A DNA stretch of 64,000 nt from Streptomyces tendae. Lineage in GTDB: Bacteria > Actinomycetota > Actinomycetes > Streptomycetales > Streptomycetaceae. The notes beneath the pieces were generated by a model. The model ran no database searches and was not told the origin of the DNA. It saw only the letters and a program-made list of their open reading frames with translations. Shown in pieces: positions 1 to 8,695 of the stretch. The translations under genes were made by a program, and so were the position numbers. Where the stretch lies: the NCBI RefSeq assembly GCF_014650435.1, contig NZ_BMUY01000017.1:62001-126000 (forward strand), given 5' to 3'. Each line of letters begins with the position of its first letter. Positions within the stretch are counted from its first letter, which is position 1.

Positions 1-7
1 GTACCCC

Positions 8-244
8 TTGAAAATCGTGCGCCGCATCGGTGTGCCTCCAAGCTCGCGCGGCAGTACCTCGGGAGCAAGCTGTCCGGACCTCTTCGAGCTGAGCGACGGC
101 AATTTCGCCGTCATCGGCACCGAAGCGACCGAGACCCTGCAGGGTGAACTCCCCGCCGATGCCTCCCGTGCGGACTACGAGCGCATCGTGGTCGTCAGCC
201 GGGAGACCCTCATCCGGGCCAAGGCGGACATCCCGGACGCCTGA
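8..244 (+). CDS. small conserved hypothetical protein (5' end uncertain)
   Basis: A 78-residue frame opening with TTG seven bases inside the window, so the true start and its ribosome site may lie upstream and the gene may be partial. The product begins MKIVRRIGVPPSSRG and ends KADIPDA. It has no membrane segment or signal peptide. It resembles small Streptomyces proteins that I recall next to XRE/DUF397-type or DUF6879-type genes, but no function can be assigned. The pair-partner genes would be outside the window to the left, so context cannot be used. Confidence 0.6.
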   Translation: MKIVRRIGVPPSSRGSTSGASCPDLFELSDGNFAVIGTEATETLQGELPADASRADYERIVVVSRETLIRAKADIPDA

Positions 245-344
245 CGTCAACCGTGTCTCCGGCCGTATCCACCGACGACGGCGCACGGACCCACCACCGG
301 CGAGCAACCCGGCACCCCGTCCTTGCTCGACGCTCCCCCGACCA

Positions 345-371
345 GGCCTGGCGCCCGAACGGCACCAGGCC
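345..371 (-). terminator. putative terminator of the citrate synthase gene
   Basis: Inverted repeat with 11-bp arms (345-355 and 361-371, one mismatch) around a 5-base loop, located 12 bases past the stop codon of the minus-strand citrate synthase. There is no U-tract, as is common for Streptomyces terminators. Confidence 0.5.
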
Positions 372-382
372 GCTCGTGTCTC

Positions 383-1555
383 TCAGGCCACCGCGGGCAC
401 CCTCATCGGCGCTCCGGGCCCCACGTACCGTGCCGCGGGGCGGATGATCTTCGAGTCGCGCGCCTGTTCCAGGATGTTCGCGCTCCAGCCCACCACCCGC
501 GCCGCCGCGAACGTGGGCGTGAACATCTCGCGGGGCAGGCCGCACAGTTCCATGACCACGCCCGCGTAGAACTCCACGTTGGTGTGCAGTTCGCGTCCCG
601 GCTTCAGCTCCGCGAGGATCTCCTCCACCTGCCGCTCCACCTCGACGGCGAACTCCACGCGCGGTCCGCCGAAGCTCTGCGCCACCTCCCGGAGCATCCG
701 TGAGCGCGGATCCTCCGTGCGGTAGACCGCGTGACCGAAACCCATGATGCGGTCACCGGCCAGCACCCGCTCCCGGATCCAGGCGTCGATGCGGTCGGGG
801 GTGCCGATCGCGTCCAGGGTGTCCAGCGCCCGGCTGGGCGCGCCGCCGTGCAGCGGGCCGGACAACGCCGACACCGCGCCGGCCAGGCAGGCCGCCACAT
901 CCGCACCCGTCGACGCGATGACCCGCGCGGTGAAGGTGGACGCGTTGAACCCGTGGTCAATGGTGGAGATCAGGTACTGCTCGATCGCCCGCGCGCGAGT
1001 CTCGTCCGGCTCCTCACCGGTCAACATGTAGAGGTAGTTCGCGGCGTACGACAGGTCCTCGCGGGGCTCCACAGGCTCCAGTCCCCGCCCCAACCGGTGC
1101 AGTGCGGTCAGCAGCGTCGGTACGGCCGCGGCGGCCACCAGGGTGTCCTGCCGACGCCGGGCGTCCGAGAGGTCGTACACCGGTCCGAAGCCCAGGGCGG
1201 CGCCCAGCAGGGACAGGCCCGTGCGCATCCCGGAGAGCGGGCCGGAGCGTCCCCCCGCCGCGGCGATGGCGGGCAGGGCGGCGCGCACCGCGTCGGGGAG
1301 CCGCCGCAGCGCCGCGGTCTCGGCGGCGAAGGCGGCACCGCGCCGCGTGTCGGGGAGTTCGCCGTGGACCAGGAGATGCCAGACGTCCTCGAAGCCGCGG
1401 CTCCGTGCGAGTTCGACGGCCGAGTACTGGCGGTAGTGGTAGAAGCCCTCGAGCCCTCGTACGTCGCCGACCTCGGTCTCGGCCACCACGACACCGGCGA
1501 GCCCGCGCGGCACCTCGACGGGCGTTGCGGCGACTGCGGTTCTGTTGACGGACAT
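383..1555 (-). CDS. citrate synthase family protein
   Basis: Condenses acetyl-CoA (or another acyl-CoA) with oxaloacetate in the cytoplasm. The 390 residues have the citrate synthase signatures in order: HGFNASTF (His about 201), GPLHGGAP, GFGHAVYRTEDPR (His about 275) and NVEFYAGVV near 326. The last has Glu (about 328) where the catalytic Asp of NVDF-type enzymes sits. The ATG start is preceded by a strong GAGGAGGT ribosome site. It is divergent from a second citrate synthase that carries an HTH domain, and the 124-bp space between them holds several TTGA/TCAA palindromes, so the two are probably co-regulated. Whether it is the housekeeping citrate synthase, a methylcitrate synthase or a specialised paralogue cannot be told from sequence alone; the Streptomyces orthologue is annotated citrate synthase. 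Confidence 0.9.
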   Translation of the reverse strand: MSVNRTAVAATPVEVPRGLAGVVVAETEVGDVRGLEGFYHYRQYSAVELARSRGFEDVWHLLVHGELPDTRRGAAFAAETAALRRLPDAVRAALPAIAAAGGRSGPLSGMRTGLSLLGAALGFGPVYDLSDARRRQDTLVAAAAVPTLLTALHRLGRGLEPVEPREDLSYAANYLYMLTGEEPDETRARAIEQYLISTIDHGFNASTFTARVIASTGADVAACLAGAVSALSGPLHGGAPSRALDTLDAIGTPDRIDAWIRERVLAGDRIMGFGHAVYRTEDPRSRMLREVAQSFGGPRVEFAVEVERQVEEILAELKPGRELHTNVEFYAGVVMELCGLPREMFTPTFAAARVVGWSANILEQARDSKIIRPAARYVGPGAPMRVPAVA

Positions 1556-1571
1556 GATTACCTCCTCGAAC

Positions 1572-1624
1572 TTGACTCAACTGTCCACACTTGACTATGG
1601 ATCTGTCAATATTGATTGAATCAA
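1572..1624. promoter_or_regulatory. cluster of TTGA/TCAA palindromes between divergent citrate synthases
   Basis: Three overlapping or adjacent dyads share TTGA half-sites: TTGACTCAA at 1572-1580; TTGAC-N9-GTCAA with arms at 1591-1595 and 1605-1609; and the perfect 13-mer TTGATTGAATCAA at 1612-1624. The shared half-site and position in the divergent promoter region suggest an operator array, possibly read by the HTH domain fused to the right-hand citrate synthase. TTGAC elements could also act as -35 boxes, so operator and promoter functions may overlap. Confidence 0.55.
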
Positions 1625-1679
1625 TGCAAGCCGATATGCCGACTCAACACGAGCCGCCTCCGATCGATACGGTGACCAC

Positions 1680-2945
1680 ATGCGCGATCACGAGCCCGAC
1701 CACCCCGCAGACCGCGAACGGCGCCTGACCACCAGGGAGGCCGCCGAACTGCTCGGGGTGAAGCCCGAGACCGTGTACGCGTACGTCAGCCGCGGCCAGC
1801 TCGACAGCCGACGCGCGCCCGGCTCCCGGGGCAGCACCTTCGACGCCGACGAGGTGCGGGCGCTCGCCCGGCGCAACCGGCGCGACGGCGGCACGACCGG
1901 GGCGACGGCCGCCGGTCAGGAGCTGACCGTGCGCACCCACCTCACCCTCATCGAGACCGACCGCCTGTACTACCGGGGCGTCGAAGCGGTCGAACTCGCC
2001 GCTCGCCACTCCTACGAGGAGGTGGCCGAGTGGCTCTGGACCGGGCAGCTGCGTCCCGGCACCGCCTTCCGGGCCCCCGAAGCCTCCGTGTCCGTCGCCC
2101 GCCGCGCCGTCGACGCGCTGCCCGAGCACGCCGGCCCCGCCGACCGGCTCCGCGTCGCCGCGATCGCGGCGGCGGTCGCGGACCCCCTCCGCTTCGACCT
2201 GTCGGAGGACGCGGTGCTGGGCACGGCGCGCGTCCTCATCCCCACCCTCGTCGCCGCGCTTCCCCCCGTACTGCGCGACGGACACGACCGGGACCCGATC
2301 GCCCACCGCCTGTGGACCCGGCTCAGCGGGCAGGAGGCCGACGAGCCGACGCTGCGGGCGCTGGACACGGCGCTCAGCCTCCTCGCCGACCACGACCTGG
2401 CGGCCTCCACGCTCGCCGTGCGCGTCGCCGCGTCGGCGCGGGCGCACGCCTACGCGGCCGTGTCCGCCGGGCTCGGCGTGATCGAGGGACCGCTGCACGG
2501 CGCCGCCGGGGGACTCGCACACCGGATGCTGCTGGAGGTCCTCGATCTGGGCAGCGCGGCGCCGGTGGTCGCGGAGGAGCTGCGGGCCGGGCGACGCATC
2601 CCGGGGCTGGGACACCGGCTCTACCCCGGCGAGGACCCGCGCGCTCGTGCCCTGTTCGCCCTCCTGGAGGACACCCCCCGGGCCGCGCCCGCACTCGCGG
2701 CGGCCCGGGACGTCCAGGCCACCGCCGCCCGCCACACCCCGCTGCACGCCAACGTCGACCTGGCGCTCGCCGTGCTCACCGCATCCTCCGGCATGGCCCC
2801 CACCGCGGCCGAGACGATCTTCGCCGTGGCCCGTACGGCGGGCTGGATCGCGCACGCCCTGGAGGAGTACGGGGAGCGCCCGCTGCGGATGCGACCGAGC
2901 GGGCTGTACTCGGGTCCGAAGCCGCCGCGGCCACTGCCGGGCTAG
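1680..2945 (+). CDS. citrate synthase with N-terminal helix-turn-helix domain
   Basis: The 421-residue product starts with an excisionase/MerR-type HTH (about residues 15-65; LTTREAAELLGVKPETVYAY), followed by a citrate synthase domain with EGPLHGAAGG, PGLGHRLYPGEDPR (His about 312) and NVDLALAVL (Asp about 360). The substrate-binding segment DHDLAAST differs from the HGFNAST of its divergent neighbour. HTH-citrate synthase fusions are a recognised actinobacterial architecture; the role of the HTH is, to my knowledge, not established. It may be a metabolite-sensing regulator built on an enzyme scaffold, an enzyme that autoregulates, or both. Only a weak GGTGA precedes the ATG start. Confidence 0.85.
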   Translation: MRDHEPDHPADRERRLTTREAAELLGVKPETVYAYVSRGQLDSRRAPGSRGSTFDADEVRALARRNRRDGGTTGATAAGQELTVRTHLTLIETDRLYYRGVEAVELAARHSYEEVAEWLWTGQLRPGTAFRAPEASVSVARRAVDALPEHAGPADRLRVAAIAAAVADPLRFDLSEDAVLGTARVLIPTLVAALPPVLRDGHDRDPIAHRLWTRLSGQEADEPTLRALDTALSLLADHDLAASTLAVRVAASARAHAYAAVSAGLGVIEGPLHGAAGGLAHRMLLEVLDLGSAAPVVAEELRAGRRIPGLGHRLYPGEDPRARALFALLEDTPRAAPALAAARDVQATAARHTPLHANVDLALAVLTASSGMAPTAAETIFAVARTAGWIAHALEEYGERPLRMRPSGLYSGPKPPRPLPG

Positions 2946-2980
2946 TGCTCGGCCGGGGCTGGAAGTCGCCGCGGGTCAAG

Positions 2981-2999
2981 TCAGGTTAGGCTCACCTCT
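2981..2999 (+). promoter_or_regulatory. DmdR/DtxR-type iron box
   Basis: The 19-mer here matches the Streptomyces iron-box consensus (TTAGGTTAGGCTCACCTAA) at 16 of 19 positions, with the central GGTTAGGCTCACCT block intact. It ends one base before the GTG start of the sucrase/ferredoxin-like gene, so repressor binding would cover the transcription or translation start region. Confidence 0.8.
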
Positions 3000-3944
3000 G
3001 TGAGTACGTGCTCAACCGTCTCCTGGGACCTCGACGAGCCCGTTTCGGGCACCGCACCCGTCGCGAGGACCTGGTTGCTGCTCGAACAGCCCGGCCCGTG
3101 GGGCGCCAAGGCGCTCACTTCGAGCCACCTGGACACCTCGCTGGGGCGCGCCCTCGACACGGCGGTGAAGGGGACGGGCGTACGCATCGCGCTCGTGCGC
3201 CGCCCCGGCCGCCACGCGGACCGGGGCACGCCCGCCGAACGCACGGTGTACGCGGCCCACACCGTGCCTGGACACGGGTGGCTGCACGGCACCACGATCG
3301 AGGACCCCGGCCGGCTGCTCGGCCTCGATTTCGCGGCACTCGGCCGGGGCGACCACCACAGCTTCGACTCGGTGCTGGGCGGCCGCCCCCACGCGGGCGA
3401 TCCGCTCGCCCTCGTCTGCACCAACGGCAAGCGCGACCGGTGCTGCGCCCTCCTCGGGAGGCCCCTCGCGGCCGAGCTCGCCGCCTCCGGAACCGGCGGC
3501 GTCTGGGAGGTCACCCATCTGGGCGGCCACCGCTTCTCACCGACGGTGCTCGTGCTGCCCCACGGATACGTCTACGGCCGGGTCCAGGCCCACGCCGTCA
3601 AGGAGATCCTGCACAGCGCGCGGGAGGGCCGGATCGTGGTCGAGGGCTGCCGCGGGAACTCCGCGTGGGAGCGCCCCGGCCAGGCGGCCGAGCTGGCCCT
3701 GCGGTCGGCCGTCGGCGAGGACACGGCCGAGGCCCTGACCGTCGTACGGACGGACGGTGCCGCACCGCGCTGGGAGGTGACCCTGGCCCACCGCGACGGC
3801 CGGCACTGGCGGGTCAACGTCGTACAGGGGGCGTCGGTGCCACCGCGACCGGAGAGCTGCGGGGCGTCGGTGCTGGGCTCGCCGGCGCGGATGGAGGTCA
3901 CCGCGGTGCGCGCCCTGCCGGTGGCGGCGGCACTGGCGAGCTGA
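3000..3944 (+). CDS. sucrase/ferredoxin-like (thioredoxin-fold ferredoxin) protein
   Basis: A 314-residue soluble protein of the Suc_Fer-like family. The recognisable core is CTNGKRDRCCALLGR near residue 140 followed by GGHRFSPTVLVLPHG near residue 178. It has no signal peptide or membrane helix. Family members carry a thioredoxin-like ferredoxin fold and some bind a 2Fe-2S cluster. The GTG start directly follows an iron box, so expression should rise in iron starvation; this suggests a role in iron metabolism, for example reducing ferric siderophore, which is inference. The GGTTAGG inside the box is the only Shine-Dalgarno-like sequence, so the mRNA may be leaderless or nearly so. It is a single gene, 36 bp downstream of the citrate synthase stop codon's intergenic start. 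Confidence 0.8.
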   Translation: MSTCSTVSWDLDEPVSGTAPVARTWLLLEQPGPWGAKALTSSHLDTSLGRALDTAVKGTGVRIALVRRPGRHADRGTPAERTVYAAHTVPGHGWLHGTTIEDPGRLLGLDFAALGRGDHHSFDSVLGGRPHAGDPLALVCTNGKRDRCCALLGRPLAAELAASGTGGVWEVTHLGGHRFSPTVLVLPHGYVYGRVQAHAVKEILHSAREGRIVVEGCRGNSAWERPGQAAELALRSAVGEDTAEALTVVRTDGAAPRWEVTLAHRDGRHWRVNVVQGASVPPRPESCGASVLGSPARMEVTAVRALPVAAALAS

Positions 3945-4041
3945 TCCCACGGAAAACGCACGCCGTCACGGGAGACGCACGCCCCCGGGGGAGATACGTG
4001 CCACACCCCTCTAGGGCATCCCACCGGCCCCACGTACCGTC

Positions 4042-5718
4042 GTGGCCATGAGCTCCACTCCCCCCGTACGCCGACTGCGCCTGGGCCTGCCGCGGCGGGT
4101 GTTCTCCCAGGTGCTGCTGATGCAGCTGGCGATCGCCGCGGGCGTCGCCGTGCTCGCGACCGGGCTGTTCCTGGCGCCGCTCGGCGACCAGCTGGACGAC
4201 CAGGCGATGCGCCGGGCGCTGGCGATCGCGCAGACCACCGCGCAGCAGCCGCAGGTCGTACGGGACCTGCGGACCACCCGACCGACGGCGAACGGCCCGG
4301 TGCAGCGGGAGGCGGAGCGGGTACGGGAGGCCACCAAGGCGGAGTACGTGGTCGTGATGGACCGGCAGGGCGTGCGCTGGTCGCACACGGACCCCGAGCG
4401 CATCGGCGAGGTCGTCTCGACCGACCCGGGGCAGGCCCTGGCCGGCCGCGAGGTCATGGAGATCGACGACGGCACCCTGGGCCGCTCCGCGCGCGGGAAG
4501 GTGCCGTTGCGCGACGGCGACGGCGAGATCGTCGGGGCGGTCTCGGTCGGCATCGCGTACGACAGCGTCCGGGCGCGGCTGATCCACGCCATCCCCGGTC
4601 TGTTCGCGTACGCCGGCGGCGCGCTGGCCGTCGGCGCCCTGGCGTCCTGGATCATCTCGCGCCGGGTACAGCGGCAGACCCGTGACCTGGCGTTCTCCGA
4701 CATCGCGGGGCTGCTGGCGGAGCGTGAGGCCATGTTGCACGGCATCCGGGAGGGTGTCGTCGCCCTGGACCGCGGCGGCCGGGTGCGCCTGCTCAACGAC
4801 GAGGCGCAGCGCCTGCTGGGCATCGGCGCCGAGGCCGTCGGCCGCTCCCCCGTCGAGGCGCTCGGGGCGGGGCGCACGGCCGACGTACTGGCCGGCCGGG
4901 TGACCGGCACCGACCTGCTGACCGTGCGCGGCCGGCGGGTCCTGGTCGCCAACCGGATGCCCACCGACGACGGCGGCGCCGTCGCCACGCTGCGCGACCG
5001 CACCGAGCTGGAGCAGCTCGGCCGGGAACTGGACTCCACGCGCGGACTGATCGACGCGCTGCGCGCACAGGACCACGAGCACGCCAACCGCATGCACACC
5101 CTGCTGGGGTTGCTCGAACTGGAGATGTACGACGACGCCGTGGAGTTCGTCGGCGAGGTGGTCGGCGACCACCGGGTCACCGCGGAACAGATCACCGAGC
5201 GGATCCAGGACCCCCTGCTCGCCGCGCTGCTGGTCGGCAAGGCCACCGTCGCGGCCGAACGCGGAGTCGCCCTGTGGGTCTCGGACCGCACGCGGCTGCC
5301 GGACCGCCTGGTCGATCCCCGGGGGCTCGTCACGATCGTCGGCAACCTGGTCGACAACGCTCTCGACGCCGTCGCGGGGACGCCGCACGCGCGCGTGGAG
5401 GTCGAACTGCGTGCCCGGGGGCGCGCCGCCACGCTCACGGTGCGCGACACGGGCCCCGGGATCCCGGTGGACCACCGGGAGCTGGTGTTCACCGAGGGCT
5501 GGTCCACCAAGGAGCCGCCGGCCCACCGCGAGCGCGGCATCGGACTGCCGCTGGTGCGCCGCCTCGCCGAACGGCAGGGCGGCAGCGCGACCGTCGGGGA
5601 GGCGTACGGCGGCGGCGCCGAGTTCGTCGTCGTCCTCCCGGAGGCACTGACCGAAGCGGCCCCGGAACCCGCCCTCACCGCCCCCGTGACCACCGCCGCC
5701 GAGGAGGAGTCCCGATGA
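4042..5718 (+). CDS. CitA/DcuS-type sensor histidine kinase
   Basis: A 558-residue membrane sensor. The order is TM1 (about 20-48), an extracytoplasmic sensor domain, TM2 (about 182-205), a cytoplasmic PAS domain (about 225-325), a SpoB-like dimerisation helix with QDHEHANRMH (phospho-acceptor His about 345-347) and an ATPase domain with NLVDNALDAV (about 435), DTGPGI and GIGLPLVRRL. This is the architecture of citrate/C4-dicarboxylate sensors. The GTG at 4042 or the ATG at 4048 may be the start; no clear ribosome site separates them. The stop overlaps the regulator start (ATGA), so the two are translationally coupled. The pair converges on a sodium:solute symporter operon, a likely target. 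Confidence 0.88.
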   Translation: MAMSSTPPVRRLRLGLPRRVFSQVLLMQLAIAAGVAVLATGLFLAPLGDQLDDQAMRRALAIAQTTAQQPQVVRDLRTTRPTANGPVQREAERVREATKAEYVVVMDRQGVRWSHTDPERIGEVVSTDPGQALAGREVMEIDDGTLGRSARGKVPLRDGDGEIVGAVSVGIAYDSVRARLIHAIPGLFAYAGGALAVGALASWIISRRVQRQTRDLAFSDIAGLLAEREAMLHGIREGVVALDRGGRVRLLNDEAQRLLGIGAEAVGRSPVEALGAGRTADVLAGRVTGTDLLTVRGRRVLVANRMPTDDGGAVATLRDRTELEQLGRELDSTRGLIDALRAQDHEHANRMHTLLGLLELEMYDDAVEFVGEVVGDHRVTAEQITERIQDPLLAALLVGKATVAAERGVALWVSDRTRLPDRLVDPRGLVTIVGNLVDNALDAVAGTPHARVEVELRARGRAATLTVRDTGPGIPVDHRELVFTEGWSTKEPPAHRERGIGLPLVRRLAERQGGSATVGEAYGGGAEFVVVLPEALTEAAPEPALTAPVTTAAEEESR

Positions 5719-6395
5719 TCGAGGTCCTGGTCGTGGACGACGACACGCGTGTCGCGCGCGTCAACGCCGCGTACGTCGAGAAGGTCCCCGGCTTCCACGT
5801 CGCCGCCGAGGCGCACAGTGCGCTGGAGGCACTGGCCGCGGTGGAGCGGCTGCCCCGCCTGGACCTGATCCTGCTGGACCACTACCTGCCCGACCGGACC
5901 GGTCTGGAGGTCGTCCAGGAGATGCGGCGGCGGGGACGCCAGACCGACGTGATCATGGTGACGGCCGCCCGGGACGTGTCGACCGTGCAGGCGGCGATGC
6001 GCCAGGGGGCACTGCAGTACCTGGTGAAACCGTTCGCCTTCGCCGGTCTGCGCGCCAAACTGCAGGCGTACGCCGAACTGCGCCGCACCCTCGACGGGGG
6101 CGGTGAGGCGGAACAGGCCGAGGTCGACCGGATCTTCGGCGCCCTGTCGGCACCCTCCGAACCCGGGCTCCCCAAGGGCCACTCCCCCGCCACCGCCGAG
6201 TCGGTGCGCCAGTGCCTGCTGACGGCCGACGGGCCGCTCTCCGCCCAGGAGATCGCGGAGCGGACCGGCGTGAGCCGCCAGACCGCACAGCGCTACCTGA
6301 AACTGCTGGAACGCACCGGGCGGGCCGTCCTGACCCTCAAGTACGGCGAGGCGGGCCGCCCCGAGCACCGCTACGCGTGGGCGACCCGCACCTGA
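5715..6395 (+). CDS. CitB/DpiA-type response regulator
   Basis: A 226-residue partner of the preceding kinase, whose stop overlaps its ATG by the ATGA arrangement. The receiver domain shows acidic residues VVDDD near residue 7, the phosphorylation site in LILLDHYLPDRTG (about 55) and VKPFAF around the conserved Lys. The C-terminal third carries an HTH (LSAQEIAERTGVSRQTAQRY, about 176-196) typical of the CitB/DcuR family rather than the LuxR or OmpR types. It probably activates a carboxylate uptake gene in response to the kinase signal; the convergent symporter operon at 6444-8626 is the nearest candidate. No terminator-like hairpin was found in the 48 bp between the convergent ends. Confidence 0.88.
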   Translation: MIEVLVVDDDTRVARVNAAYVEKVPGFHVAAEAHSALEALAAVERLPRLDLILLDHYLPDRTGLEVVQEMRRRGRQTDVIMVTAARDVSTVQAAMRQGALQYLVKPFAFAGLRAKLQAYAELRRTLDGGGEAEQAEVDRIFGALSAPSEPGLPKGHSPATAESVRQCLLTADGPLSAQEIAERTGVSRQTAQRYLKLLERTGRAVLTLKYGEAGRPEHRYAWATRT

Positions 6396-6443
6396 GACGA
6401 CCGCGGTGCACCGGGGCGCGCCGGGGCCCGGGGGACGCAGTCC

Positions 6444-8036
6444 CTACACGGCCCCCGCCCCGGTCAGTGAGCGCACCTCGGTCTCGGCGTGCCTGGCCTC
6501 GTCCGGGGCCTCCGGCGAGGTGACCGTGCCCAGCCAGCCGGCGACGAAGCCCAGCGGGATCGAGACGAGCCCCGGGTTCTGCAGCGGGAAGTACTGGAAG
6601 TCGAGGCCGGAGAAGAGCGACTGCGGGCTGCCCGAGACCACCGGGGACAGCAGCACGAGCACCACGGACGGCACCAGACCGCCGTAGACCGCCCACACCG
6701 CGCCGCGTGTGGTGAAGCCGCGCCAGAACAGCGAGTAGAGCAGCACCGGCAGATTGGCGGAGGCCGCCACGGCGAAGGCGAGGCCCACCAGGAAGGCGAC
6801 GTTGAGGTCACGGGCGAGCAGACCGAGCCCGATCGCGACGGCGCCGATGCCGACGGCGGCGACCCGCGCCACGGCGACCTCGCTGCGCGGCCTGGAGTGG
6901 CGGCGCCGCAAGGACACGTACAGGTCGTGGGCCACGGACGCCGAGGATGCCAGGGTGATGCCGGCGACCACCGCGAGGATGGTGGCGAACGCGACGGCGG
7001 CGACGACCGCGAACAGGACCGTCCCGCCGGTGGACTGCGCGCCGCCGCCCAGGTCGAGGGCGAGCAGCGGCACCGCGGTGTTCCCGGCGGCGTTCGACGC
7101 GCGTACGGCGTCCGGCCCGACCAGGGCGGCGGCACCGAAACCGAGCACGATCGTCATCAGGTAGAAGCCACCGATGAGACCGATCGACCAGACCACGGAC
7201 CGCCTCGCCGCCCGGGCGGTGGGCACGGTGTAGAAGCGGGACAGGATGTGCGGCAGCCCGGCCGTGCCCAGGACCAGGGCGAGCCCCAGGCTGATGAAGT
7301 CGAAGCGGGAGACCCAGTCCCCGCCGTACGCCAGGCCGGGGGCGAGGAACGCGTCGCCGTGGCCGCTGCGTTCGGCCGCCGTGCGCAGCAGCCGGTCGAC
7401 GTCGCCGTGGAAGCGCACCAGGACGAGCGTGGTCAGCACCACGGTGCCACCGAGCAGCAGGACCGCCTTCACGATCTGGATCCAGGTGGTGGCCCTCATC
7501 CCGCCGAGCGACACGTAGATCACCATGAGGGCGCCGACGCCGATGACGGTCCACGTCCGCGCCGCCTCGGTCGTCCCGCCCAGCAGCAGTGCGACGAGGC
7601 TGCCCGCGCCCACCATCTGCGCCACGAGGTACAGGATCGAGACGGTGACCGAGGAGGTCCCCGCAGCGATCCGAACCGGTCGCTCCCTCATACGGGCGGC
7701 GACGACGTCGGCGAGGGTGAACCGACCGCAGTTGCGGACCAGTTCGGCGACGAGGAACAGGACGACCAGCCAGGCCACCAGGAAGCCCACCGAGTAGAGC
7801 ATGCCGTCGTAGCCGTAGAGGGCGATGAGCCCCGAGATGCCGAGGAAGGAGGCGGCCGACATGTAGTCGCCGGAGATGGCAAAACCATTCTCCATCGGTG
7901 AGAAGAGACGGCCGCCCGCGTAGAACTCCTCCGCGGATCCCTGCCGGTGGCGGCCCACCCAGGTGGTGATCCCGAGCGTGACGGCGACGAAGGTGCTGAA
8001 CAGCAGCAGGGCCAGCGTCTGGTGATCGCCCGTCAC
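6444..8036 (-). CDS. sodium:solute symporter (ActP-like carboxylate permease)
   Basis: A 530-residue polytopic membrane protein of the sodium:solute symporter family with about 13 hydrophobic segments. Family features include the early GRHRQGSAEEFYAGGR region and ISGDYMSAASFLGISG near residue 60. The pairing with a DUF485 protein is characteristic of ActP-type acetate/monocarboxylate permeases. The chosen GTG start overlaps the stop codon of the DUF485 gene (GTGA, 8033-8036), which fits translational coupling; a longer upstream frame exists but runs inside the DUF485 gene and lacks the family pattern. The CitA/CitB-type system that converges on it may control it. Confidence 0.88.
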   Translation of the reverse strand: MTGDHQTLALLLFSTFVAVTLGITTWVGRHRQGSAEEFYAGGRLFSPMENGFAISGDYMSAASFLGISGLIALYGYDGMLYSVGFLVAWLVVLFLVAELVRNCGRFTLADVVAARMRERPVRIAAGTSSVTVSILYLVAQMVGAGSLVALLLGGTTEAARTWTVIGVGALMVIYVSLGGMRATTWIQIVKAVLLLGGTVVLTTLVLVRFHGDVDRLLRTAAERSGHGDAFLAPGLAYGGDWVSRFDFISLGLALVLGTAGLPHILSRFYTVPTARAARRSVVWSIGLIGGFYLMTIVLGFGAAALVGPDAVRASNAAGNTAVPLLALDLGGGAQSTGGTVLFAVVAAVAFATILAVVAGITLASSASVAHDLYVSLRRRHSRPRSEVAVARVAAVGIGAVAIGLGLLARDLNVAFLVGLAFAVAASANLPVLLYSLFWRGFTTRGAVWAVYGGLVPSVVLVLLSPVVSGSPQSLFSGLDFQYFPLQNPGLVSIPLGFVAGWLGTVTSPEAPDEARHAETEVRSLTGAGAV

Positions 8037-8626
8037 GACACGCCGCCCTGCATCCCGCGCGTCAGCTCCTGGGTGTCCCAGCGCAGTTCGAGTGCGGTCC
8101 GGTCCCTGCGCAGCCGGGCGTGCCGAGCGTAGGCCCAGGTCAGCAGGAAGGTGGTGAGGAACTGCCCGAGCCCGGCGACCATCGCCACGTTCACCGCGCC
8201 GGCCACCGGCCGGGCCATCAGGGTGGGCGCCGTCGTGGCGGTGACCACGTAGGCGACGTACCAGAGGAAGAAGGCAGCGACGGCCGGCACCACGAACCTC
8301 CGGTACCGGCTGCGGACTTCCTGGAAGGCGGCACTGCGCTGGACCTCCAGGTACACGTCGGCGGCGGCCCGGGGCGGTTCCCCCGTGGCATGCCGACGCG
8401 TCGGCGGCACCGTCGGCTCGGCGGCTCCGGGGGCGGCCGACTCGCCCCAGCCGGAGGCCAGGGCGTCGTACCACGGGTCGTCGTAGCGCGGGTCGTGGTA
8501 CCGCGGGCCGTCGTACGGCGTGCCCGGAGCCGTCTCGACGTAGCCCCCACCGGGCTCCGTGCGGTGGTCGGCCGCGCTTTCGGGACCGCTCCCACCACCG
8601 CGGGACCGATCGTTGCTTGACTGCAT
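8033..8626 (-). CDS. DUF485 small membrane protein
   Basis: A 197-residue protein with a long, Gly/Pro/charged N-terminal extension (about 100 residues; DGPRYHDPRYDDPWYD tract) and a C-terminal DUF485 unit with two membrane helices (FVVPAVAAFFLWYVAYVV and VNVAMVAGLGQFLTTFLL). DUF485 proteins accompany sodium:solute symporters, and this one is translationally coupled to the symporter. Neither the ATG at 8626 nor an upstream GTG at 8677 has a convincing ribosome site, so the start is uncertain by 17 codons. Typical DUF485 proteins are about 100 residues; the extension seems usual for Streptomyces versions but has no known role. Confidence 0.75.
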   Translation of the reverse strand: MQSSNDRSRGGGSGPESAADHRTEPGGGYVETAPGTPYDGPRYHDPRYDDPWYDALASGWGESAAPGAAEPTVPPTRRHATGEPPRAAADVYLEVQRSAAFQEVRSRYRRFVVPAVAAFFLWYVAYVVTATTAPTLMARPVAGAVNVAMVAGLGQFLTTFLLTWAYARHARLRRDRTALELRWDTQELTRGMQGGVS

Positions 8627-8695
8627 GCCCAAGGATGGACAGAACGGGAAGATCCCCGACTCTTCTTCCCCAGGCACTTCACCCCATCAGGTGAT

